In this document: in pieces, positions 34,596-42,191 of the stretch
Layout: every line of letters begins with the position of its first letter
Position numbering within the stretch: the first letter of the stretch is position 1
Source: Burkholderiaceae bacterium
GTDB lineage: Bacteria > Pseudomonadota > Gammaproteobacteria > Burkholderiales > Burkholderiaceae_D
Length of the DNA: 42,191 bases
Assembly (NCBI GenBank): GCA_023653025.1
Contig: JAMNXS010000019.1
Location: forward strand, 1-42,191
Direction of reading: 5' to 3'
Made by a program: the position numbers and the translations under genes
The notes under the pieces: generated by a model
Databases searched by the model: none
Seen by the model: only the letters and a program-made list of their open reading frames with translations
What the model was told of the DNA's origin: nothing

Positions 34596-36032
34596 ATGAC
34601 TGCCCAAGCCGCCGAATCCCGGCCACTGCCCGCTACTGCCGCCGACCGTCCGGCCGGCCGGATGAGTCTGCGCCTGAAGATCAACCTGATTTTCTCCGCG
34701 CTCACCGTGATCGTGTTCGGCGTGCTGATCGCCGTCGAGATCGGCGCCACGCGCGCCAGCGTGCGTGAGGAGATGGAGGCTTCCGGCCGCATCGCCGCGC
34801 AACTGCTCGGTCGCATCGGCAGCCACTACACCCGCGAAGGCTTGCCTGATCTGCTGCGTTTCCTGCGCAGCACCGGCCGCGTGCGCGCCAACGACATTAC
34901 CGTCTACGACCCGGGCGGCGAGCTGCTGTACCAGTCGCCGCCGTCGCCGTACAAGGCCGGGCGTTTCGCGCCCGAGTGGTATACCCGCCTGGTCGCGCCG
35001 CCGCGCGCCGAGCGCGTGATCCATTTTCCCGACGCCACGCTCGTCATCGAGACCAACTCCACGCGCGCCATTCTCGACGGCTGGGACAATCTGCGCGACA
35101 TCCTGCTGGCGCAACTGGTGCTGTTCGTACTGGCCGATCTGCTGATCTTCTGGATGGTCGGGCGCTGGCTCGCGCCGCTGGAGCGGATCGAGCGCGGCCT
35201 GCGCGAGATCGAGCAGGGCGACCATCATGTGCGGCTGCCGCCGCTGCCCGGCAAGGAAGCCGGCCAGATGGGCAAGGCCTTCAACCGGATGGCGCAGGCG
35301 GTCGAAGACAATATCCAGGTGCGGCAGGCCAGCGCCGAGGCGCAGGCCCGGCTCGCCGTCCAGCGCGAGTTCACGCAGCGGCTGCATGCGCGCATCGAAG
35401 AGGAGCGGGCGGCGCTGGCGCGTGAACTGCATGACGAACTGGGCCAGTCGCTCACCGCCATTCGCAGCATTGCAAAATCGATGATGCAGCACCCGGACGT
35501 GGCCGGCGGCCCGCTGCAGCGCCATGCGCAGATGCTGTTCGATACCGCCGGCAATACCTCGGACGCGATGCGCCGCATGATCCCGCGCCTGCGGCCGATA
35601 CAGCTCGAGGGCATGGGCCTGGTCGATGCGGTGCGCGACCTGCTAACCGAAACCCAGCAGAACCATCCGCAAGTTCGCTTCGAGCTGTCGGTCGACGGAG
35701 TGGTGCCGGCGCTGGAAGACACGCTCGAGCTGTCGGCCTACCGCATCGTGCAGGAGGCGGTGACGAATGTGGTGCGGCATGCGCAGGCCACCCGCGTTCG
35801 CATCGCCATTGCCGCGCGCGCTGGCGCGCTGGCGCTGTCGATTGCCGATAATGGCAAGGGGGCGTCCACGCTGGCGCGCGACGGACACCATGGCGTGCGC
35901 GGCATGCAGGAGCGCGCCGCCGCGCACGGCGGCAGCGTTGGCTTCCATTCCGCCGCAGGCGGCGGGCTGGAGGTCAGGGTGTCACTTCCGCTGGCCGAAG
36001 GCAGCAAGGAACAAGATGAAAAAAACAATTAA
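34596..36032 (+). CDS. NarL/UhpB-class sensor histidine kinase (HisKA_3)
   Basis: A 478-residue membrane sensor. Transmembrane segments at about 30-50 and 170-190 enclose a periplasmic sensor domain of about 120 residues; HAMP follows (GRWLAPLERIERGLREIEQG). The dimerisation/phospho-acceptor region is RAALARELHDELGQSLTAIR with His279, and the ATPase has AYRIVQEAVTNVVRHAQA, SIADNGKG and HGVRGMQERAAAHGG. The start is ATG 34596, or ATG 34662 just before the first helix; neither has a clear ribosome binding site. It overlaps its response regulator by 17 bases. It is divergent from pqqA. Kinases of this class control PQQ-dependent alcohol oxidation in other proteobacteria, so a PQQ link is plausible but unproven. 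Confidence 0.9.
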   Translation: MTAQAAESRPLPATAADRPAGRMSLRLKINLIFSALTVIVFGVLIAVEIGATRASVREEMEASGRIAAQLLGRIGSHYTREGLPDLLRFLRSTGRVRANDITVYDPGGELLYQSPPSPYKAGRFAPEWYTRLVAPPRAERVIHFPDATLVIETNSTRAILDGWDNLRDILLAQLVLFVLADLLIFWMVGRWLAPLERIERGLREIEQGDHHVRLPPLPGKEAGQMGKAFNRMAQAVEDNIQVRQASAEAQARLAVQREFTQRLHARIEEERAALARELHDELGQSLTAIRSIAKSMMQHPDVAGGPLQRHAQMLFDTAGNTSDAMRRMIPRLRPIQLEGMGLVDAVRDLLTETQQNHPQVRFELSVDGVVPALEDTLELSAYRIVQEAVTNVVRHAQATRVRIAIAARAGALALSIADNGKGASTLARDGHHGVRGMQERAAAHGGSVGFHSAAGGGLEVRVSLPLAEGSKEQDEKNN

Positions 36033-36657
36033 CGTGATGCTGGTCGACGACCATGCGGTGGTCCGCTTCGGTTTCCGGATGCTGCTCGAGGCGACCGACG
36101 ACATCAAGGTCGTGGCCGAGGCCGAATCGGCCGAGGCCGCCTACCAGCAGATTCCCGCCGCCAAACCGGATGTGATCGTGATGGACATTTCGCTCGGCGG
36201 CACGATGGGCGTCGAGGCCACGCGCCGCATTGTCGCGCGCGACAAGTCGGCCCGGGTGCTCGGCCTGTCGTCGCACGAAGACCCGAGCTATGTGCGCTAC
36301 ATGCTCAAGGCCGGCGCACTGGGCTACTTGTCCAAGCGCAGCGCGCCGGATGAACTGATCCACGCCATCCGGCAGGTCAGCGAGGGGCGCATGTACATCG
36401 ACACCAGCCTGTCGCAGCGGATGGCGCTGGAAGAATTCAACGGCGAAAAAAGCCCGATCGAGGTGCTGTCCGAGCGCGAGTTCGGCGTCTTCATCCAGTT
36501 GGCCAAGGGCGCTTCGGTGAACCAGATCGCCGAGATGCTCAACATCTCGCCACGCACGGTCGGCACGCATCTGTACAACGTCAAGCAGAAACTGGGCGCG
36601 GCGAACCAGGCCGAACTGACGCTGATTGCGGTGCGGCACGGGTTGATCGAGACATGA
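36016..36657 (+). CDS. NarL/LuxR-type response regulator
   Basis: A 213-residue regulator paired with the kinase before it. Receiver: VDDHAVVRFGF, phospho-acceptor Asp57 in VIVMDISLGGTMG, Lys in YLSKRSAPDEL. LuxR-type HTH: LSEREFGVFIQLAKGASVNQ followed by IAEMLNISPRTVGTHLYNVK. AAGGAA precedes ATG 36016, inside the end of the kinase gene. Targets unknown; the divergent pqqA and the receptor gene are the nearest candidates. Confidence 0.93.
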   Translation: MKKTINVMLVDDHAVVRFGFRMLLEATDDIKVVAEAESAEAAYQQIPAAKPDVIVMDISLGGTMGVEATRRIVARDKSARVLGLSSHEDPSYVRYMLKAGALGYLSKRSAPDELIHAIRQVSEGRMYIDTSLSQRMALEEFNGEKSPIEVLSEREFGVFIQLAKGASVNQIAEMLNISPRTVGTHLYNVKQKLGAANQAELTLIAVRHGLIET

Positions 36658-36797
36658 GCGCACATCGGCATCGGCCATTGAATGTCAATTGACCGAAATC
36701 AACCCTGTTTTGATTTGTAAACTTTCGATCGATCATCGCCCCTCGCGTTTACGTTATCGTCTCTGTACGCAGAGCAACTACCGACTCGAGGGACATC

Positions 36798-37160
36798 ATG
36801 CGAAACTTTCTGGCCGCGGCCGTCATGGCGTTCGGCGCATTGACCGCCGCACACGCCGATCCGAACATCAGCTGGGGCGTCACCATTTCTTCCGGCATGC
36901 CGCCGCCGCCCGTCGTACGCTACGAGCCCATGCCTGCACCGCGCCCGTCGCATGTCTGGGTCCAGGGATACTGGAACTGGAATGGCGGCGCGCATGTCTG
37001 GGTGCCGGGCCACTGGATCGGGCAGCGTCCCGGCTATGTGTATGCGCAGCCGCAATGGATCGAGGGGCCGCAGGGCTGGCAGTTGCATCGCGGCGGCTGG
37101 AAGCAGGGCGGCGGCTCCGGGCATTGCCCGCCGGGGCAGCGGAAAAAGGGGAATTGCTGA
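36798..37160 (+). CDS. Secreted WXXGXW-repeat protein
   Basis: A 120-residue exported protein, signal peptide MRNFLAAAVMAFGALTAAHA. The mature part has two WXXGXW/YXWGXW-type units, HVWVQGYWNWNGGAHVWVPG and HWIGQRPGYVYAQPQW, in a Pro/Trp/Tyr-rich context and ends HCPPGQRKKGNC with two Cys. Members of this family are small envelope proteins of unknown function. ATG 36798 starts the signal; CTCGAGGGAC upstream gives a GAGG site. A REP-like cluster follows. Confidence 0.85.
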   Translation: MRNFLAAAVMAFGALTAAHADPNISWGVTISSGMPPPPVVRYEPMPAPRPSHVWVQGYWNWNGGAHVWVPGHWIGQRPGYVYAQPQWIEGPQGWQLHRGGWKQGGGSGHCPPGQRKKGNC

Positions 37161-37184
37161 GCCGTTAGTCTGCACCGCAGATCC

Positions 37185-37287
37185 GGCGGGTTTCGCCTGC
37201 GGCTCTACCCGCCCTACGGATATCACCGCAGACTTTGAACGCCGAACCCCCGAACAATAGGGCGGATAGAGCGCAGCGAAATCCGCC
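37185..37287. repeat. REP-like repeat cluster C: one inverted and one direct copy
   Basis: An inverted copy at 37185-37217 (GGCGGGTTTCGCCTGCGG, ending CTACCCGCC) and a direct copy at 37258-37287 (GGGCGGATAGAGCGCAGCG, ending AAATCCGCC) face each other between the convergent WXXGXW and EAL genes. The inverted copy is the cluster B variant type, the direct copy the cluster A type. Confidence 0.88.
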
Positions 37288-37305
37288 AGCAGTCCACCTC
37301 AGCAC

Positions 37306-38613
37306 TCACCCCGCCGGCCCGAGCGCCACGGCCCCGCCCCGCACATGTCCGCCGTGCTGCATCATCTGCAGCGTCATCGGCCGCCCGAGAAAGTAGCCTT
37401 GCGCACGTTCGACGCCCAGTTCGATCAGCGTGGCCGCCTCGGCGGCGGTCTCCACGCCTTCGGCCACCAGCTTGCTGCCGGTATCGGCGGCGAAGTGGAT
37501 CAGTGCCGCCGCCAGTGCGCGTCGCGCCGGGTCGATGTCGATGTCGCGCGTGAGGCTCATGTCGAGCTTGATGCGGTCCGGCTCGAGGTTGATGATGTGG
37601 CGGAAGCTCGCATAGCCCGCCCCCGCATCGTCCACAGCGATCTGCAGCCCGCGGTCGCGGTAGGGCTTCAGCCGTGCGGCAATCTCGCCGTAGCGCTCGA
37701 CGGCGGCATGTTCGGTAATCTCCAGTACCAGTCGGCCGACGTCCTCGAGCGCGGACAGCAATCGGTCCAGTCGCGGATCGAGAATGGTTTCCGGCGAGGC
37801 GTTGATGCCGATATCCAGCCCCTCGGTGAGTTGCGGCAGGATCTGCAGCGCGCGCTCGATGGCCAGCAGCTCCAGCTCTACCCCCAGTCCCACGGCATGC
37901 GCATCACTGAACCAGCGGTCGGGCGGCCGCGCCGGCGTGGACGGAAAGCGTGCCAGCGACTCGAAGCCGGCCACGGCCGCCTTGTCGAGATCGAAAATCG
38001 GCTGGTAGACGATGTTCAGCTCGCCCTCGTGCAGCGTGCGCTCGATGCGCTCGCGTATCTGATGCTGGCTCTGGTTCAGCGTGCGCTCGCGGTCGATCAT
38101 CTTGCCGGCAAGGTCGGCGAATACCCGCATCAGGCTCAGGTCGCGCATGTTCAGGCTGGCGTCCGCGTTGCGGCTGAAGCAGCAGAATGTGCCGTAGACC
38201 GAGCCGTCCGACAGCCGGATCGGCACGCTCATGTGCGCGCCGACCGGGATGGCGAAGGTCGCCGGCAATTCGGCGGCGACCGGGTTGGTCTGCGCATCCG
38301 TCAGCAGTTCGGGCAGGCGGCCATCGACCACGCGCTGGCAGTAGGATTCCTCCAGCGGATCGCCTCCGCCGACCCGTACCGGGTTCTTGGGCCACGAGGC
38401 ATCGACATGCCGGAACACGCGGCGGCCATTCGTGAACTCCGAGACGAAGGCGACTTCCATCTTCAGGTGCTGGCGCACCGCATGCAGGATGTCCGGCACC
38501 GAATTGTCGTCGGCTTGTCCAATGGGCATGCCGCGCTTCTCGATGACCCGGCGCAGTTCCGCGCCCGATCCGGCGGAAAGGCCCTGCTCATCGATGCGCT
38601 GCTGATCCGACAT
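37306..38613 (-). CDS. GAF-EAL cyclic-di-GMP phosphodiesterase
   Basis: A 435-residue cytoplasmic protein: GAF sensor domain (about 40-175; KMEVAFVSEF, GAHMSVPIRLSDGSVYGTFC) and EAL domain (about 190-430). EAL catalytic positions are kept: GFESLARF (E of EAL), INASPETI (Asn), LEITEHAA (Glu), VDDAGAGYASF (Asp-Asp), DRIKLDMSL (Lys), AEGVET (Glu) and AQGYFLGRP (Gln). It should therefore hydrolyse c-di-GMP. ATG 38613 is preferred; a further in-frame ATG at 38673 adds a His/Gln-rich stretch without a ribosome site. No GGDEF partner is near. Confidence 0.9.
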   Translation of the reverse strand: MSDQQRIDEQGLSAGSGAELRRVIEKRGMPIGQADDNSVPDILHAVRQHLKMEVAFVSEFTNGRRVFRHVDASWPKNPVRVGGGDPLEESYCQRVVDGRLPELLTDAQTNPVAAELPATFAIPVGAHMSVPIRLSDGSVYGTFCCFSRNADASLNMRDLSLMRVFADLAGKMIDRERTLNQSQHQIRERIERTLHEGELNIVYQPIFDLDKAAVAGFESLARFPSTPARPPDRWFSDAHAVGLGVELELLAIERALQILPQLTEGLDIGINASPETILDPRLDRLLSALEDVGRLVLEITEHAAVERYGEIAARLKPYRDRGLQIAVDDAGAGYASFRHIINLEPDRIKLDMSLTRDIDIDPARRALAAALIHFAADTGSKLVAEGVETAAEAATLIELGVERAQGYFLGRPMTLQMMQHGGHVRGGAVALGPAG

Positions 38614-38703
38614 GGCTGAAACCGTTTCCGTGTGGCCGTGCTGTTGGAACATGTGTTGGCACACTGTGTGCAACTTGCACCGTCAGGGGTTTGCGAGAAC
38701 TCA

Positions 38704-38952
38704 ATGAATACGATGGACAAGACCCGCCGCCGGAATGTTCAAACTTCGGCCTCGAAGCCTGCCGTGCCCGCGCCGCCGCATCCGCTCGACGGCAGCCAGT
38801 ACCACAACGTGATCGAGGAACAGGCCTACGCCGAGCTGCCGCCGACCCCGGAGGAGCAGATGCCGCGCCGCGCCCGGCAGCTGGCCGATCCCGATCCGGT
38901 GCAGCCCCATCCCGACGACCCGGCGATCTCGGTCGGCCCGCAGTCGCCCTGA
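38704..38952 (+). CDS. Small Pro-rich hypothetical protein
   Basis: An 82-residue soluble, acidic, Pro-rich product (MNTMDKTRRRNVQTSASKPA, then NVIEEQAYAELPPTPEEQMP). I recognise no family. It starts 90 bp from the divergent EAL gene with at best a weak ribosome site (GCGAGA); ATG 38713 is an alternative. Codon use is ordinary for the window. The following 229 bp (38953-39181) hold nothing I can identify. Confidence 0.55.
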   Translation: MNTMDKTRRRNVQTSASKPAVPAPPHPLDGSQYHNVIEEQAYAELPPTPEEQMPRRARQLADPDPVQPHPDDPAISVGPQSP

Positions 38953-39181
38953 GCGCACAGCCGCAGGGCGGCCGACTGTGCGCATGCGGTTGCAGGTCGT
39001 CGCGTGTATTCGATGCTTGCTCCTGTCCGGCTTCGCACTTCGACCGCGCCGAGTACCGGGTGTTCGTGCCGGCGTCCGGCTGATGACGGACTTCGCGAAA
39101 GCCAAAGTGCTCGGGCCGCGCGTAGCCTCCGGCATTGGCTAAGATGCGTCACAGAAATCATCCTTGCGACGGGAGGTCTGC

Positions 39182-40694
<1,513 letters not shown>

Positions 40695-40706
40695 GCCCGA
40701 GGGTCG

Positions 40707-40813
40707 AAGAGCCTGTCGCGTCAGGTCGGCAGCAAGGCGGCGGTCCCGCAGACAGACCTGACGGTTGGCAAGGGACCGCCAACGCCGCTGGCGGCCTGAC
40801 CTGGCAGGCTCTT
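40707..40813. terminator. Long nested stem-loop between convergent genes
   Basis: A 19-base left arm (40707-40725, AAGAGCCTGTCGCGTCAGG) pairs at 16 positions with the right arm at 40795-40813. Inside, GGCGGTCCC (40739-40747) pairs perfectly with GGGACCGCC (40772-40780). The right arm reaches the stop codon of the MFS gene. It may terminate both genes. It is unrelated in sequence to the REP-like units. Confidence 0.6.
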
Positions 40814-42011
40814 ATTTCATGAGCGCGCTGCGGCTGGTTACCAGCGCGATCATCAGTGCCAGCAGCCCGACGAAACCCATGGCCGCTTCCAGACCCACCG
40901 TGTGGGCGATCGCGCCGAGCAGCGGCGGGCCCATCAGGCTGCCGCTGTAGGTCATCGTTGCCACGCCGGCCAGCGCCACCGTGCCCTCGCGCCCGGCGGC
41001 GCTGAAGACGAAGGGGAAGACCAATGCCAGGCCCATGCCTGCGATCGCGAAGCCGCCGAGGGCGAAGTACTGGTTCGGCGCGAACACCGCAAAGAACAGG
41101 CCGCCGGCGGCCAGCAGCGCGCCGCCGATGACGAGCTGCTTCGCGCCATGGCGTGCCTTCAGGCGGTCGCCCGCCAGCCGCGACAGCAGCATCATCGTCG
41201 AGAAGGCCGCCAAAGACAGCGGGGCGAAGCCGTCCGAGGCGCCGAAATGGTCTTTCATGAAAATCCCGGCCCAGTCGGCGATGCTGCCCTCGGCGATCGC
41301 GCCGAGGAAGCCGAGCGCGCCGAGCAGCGCGAGGCCGCCGCGCGGAATGACGAACGCTTTCTTGTCGATCTTCTCGCCGGCGTCGTCGGCCGGCAGGCGG
41401 TTCACGCCCCACGCCAGCAAGCCGACAAAGGGCAGGGCGAGGCCCGCGAAGTGCAGCAGCGGCGATACCTGCAGCGCGGCCATCGCGCTGCCGAGCGTGA
41501 CACCGGCCAGGCCGCCGGCGCAGGCACAGGCGTGCAGCATCGACATGCTTGAGCGGCCCTGCGCCCGTTCCTGGCGGGCAGCCACCGCGTTCATACCCAC
41601 GTCATAGGTGCTGGCCGTGATGCCCAGCATCAGCACCGCCGCCATCGCTAGCGGCATGCTCGGCGCCGCGCCGATGCCGACCAGCACAGCCAGCAGCGCC
41701 AGCCCGGAGATCAGCATCGTCTGGCGGCCGCCGAAGTGCGCCATCAGGCGCGACGACACCGGAAACGACAGCACCGCGCCGAGGCCGCCCATCAGCAGGA
41801 CCAGCGACAGCTGCGAGTGCGATACCTGCAGCCCGTCGCGCAGGGCCGGGATGCGGCCGACCCACGAACCCATGATCACGCCGAACCACGCGAACAGCGC
41901 TGGCAGGGCCAGCCGCCGCAGCAGCGGAGAAGCGGATGCAGCAGAGTGAGCGGCAGCGTGGGCAGAAGCGTGGGCAGGCGCGGAAGCAGGAGCGGCGAGG
42001 GAAGCGGTCAT
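40812..42011 (-). CDS. MFS transporter (YbjJ-like)
   Basis: A 399-residue inner-membrane transporter with about 12 helices after an Ala/His/Ser-rich N-terminal tail (about 30 residues). GSWVGRIPALRDGLQVSHSQ, STYDVGMNAVAARQER and AEGSIADWAGIFMKDHFGAS match the YbjJ-type MFS group. The substrate is unknown. ATG 42011 is preferred over GTG 42017; neither has a strong ribosome site. The remaining 180 bp to the window end hold no gene I can support. Confidence 0.87.
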   Translation of the reverse strand: MTASLAAPASAPAHASAHAAAHSAASASPLLRRLALPALFAWFGVIMGSWVGRIPALRDGLQVSHSQLSLVLLMGGLGAVLSFPVSSRLMAHFGGRQTMLISGLALLAVLVGIGAAPSMPLAMAAVLMLGITASTYDVGMNAVAARQERAQGRSSMSMLHACACAGGLAGVTLGSAMAALQVSPLLHFAGLALPFVGLLAWGVNRLPADDAGEKIDKKAFVIPRGGLALLGALGFLGAIAEGSIADWAGIFMKDHFGASDGFAPLSLAAFSTMMLLSRLAGDRLKARHGAKQLVIGGALLAAGGLFFAVFAPNQYFALGGFAIAGMGLALVFPFVFSAAGREGTVALAGVATMTYSGSLMGPPLLGAIAHTVGLEAAMGFVGLLALMIALVTSRSALMK

Positions 42012-42191
42012 GGTCACCAGACGGGCAATTGCTGTACGGAATACCCCCTTTGTTCATGACGCTCAGAAATAGTTTCTGTCCGGAAGAAAAAAAAGTGCCC
42101 GTGAGCAGGGTTTCATTGCCGGCGATTCAGATCGACCGTGGTTTCGTCAATCTTGCAGCGGGAACCTGTTTGCATGCCTGCACGTTGCCGA

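Noticed and set aside
42018-42191. A further gene or promoter at the right end
   Set aside because: No frame with coding character and no convincing -35/-10 pair in the remaining bases.

Overview
The window looks like chromosomal DNA of a high-GC betaproteobacterium, most likely Burkholderiales (Oxalobacteraceae-like). This rests on gene content and order: mfd divergent from an overlapping ispD-ispF pair, an ompR-envZ pair, a rubrerythrin/Fe-S oxidoreductase/DUF3501 trio, and YdcSTUVW-like putrescine genes. No insertion sequence, prophage or CRISPR array is visible. The assignment is inference from family recognition; no database search was possible.

Layout. 1-6.3 kb: partial mfd (-), ispD-ispF (+), then rubrerythrin, a two-cluster Fe-S oxidoreductase and DUF3501 (+). 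6.3-9.3 kb: a REP-like repeat cluster, ompR-envZ (-), a small secreted protein and tRNA-Arg(ACG). 9.3-10.7 kb: a toxin-antitoxin patch next to the tRNA (DUF1778 antitoxin, GNAT toxin, HigA-like regulator, a gene remnant). 10.8-12.1 kb: a CPA1 antiporter (-). 12.3-14.2 kb: a compact three-gene export locus (+) made of a small Sec-exported protein with a double-glycine-like motif, a periplasmic C39 peptidase and a FapF-like coiled-coil/beta-barrel protein. 14.2-15.5 kb: a broken corA and DUF2237 (-). 15.6-23.7 kb: putrescine uptake and catabolism (aminotransferase, LysR, YdcSTUV-like ABC transporter, YdcW-like dehydrogenase). 23.9-26 kb: a lone IorB-type molybdenum hydroxylase subunit (-). 26.1-29.9 kb: a minus-strand run mqsR-mqsA-NERD/helicase followed by an AT-richer, unrecognised P/Q-rich protein with two related end domains. 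30-31.9 kb: rmuC and a small secreted protein. 32-36.7 kb: a PQQ-linked neighbourhood with a PqqU/YncD-like TonB receptor, an orphan 24-residue pqqA and a divergent NarL-type two-component system. 36.8-42.2 kb: a WXXGXW-repeat protein, a GAF-EAL phosphodiesterase, two small proteins, an FMN 2-hydroxyacid dehydrogenase and a YbjJ-like MFS transporter.

How the genes work together. The 15.7-23.7 kb genes encode a complete route from external putrescine to GABA. The 12.3-14.2 kb genes look like a stripped-down relative of the functional-amyloid (Fap) export system. At 32-36.7 kb a PQQ precursor peptide gene sits between a probable PQQ receptor and a sensor/regulator pair, which suggests a PQQ acquisition/biosynthesis control point. 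All three REP-like clusters, and a separate long hairpin at 40.7 kb, lie between convergent genes.

The strongest candidates for something new are the minimal Fap-like locus, the orphan pqqA beside a PqqU-like receptor, and the mqsRA-NERD/helicase-P/Q-rich protein run.
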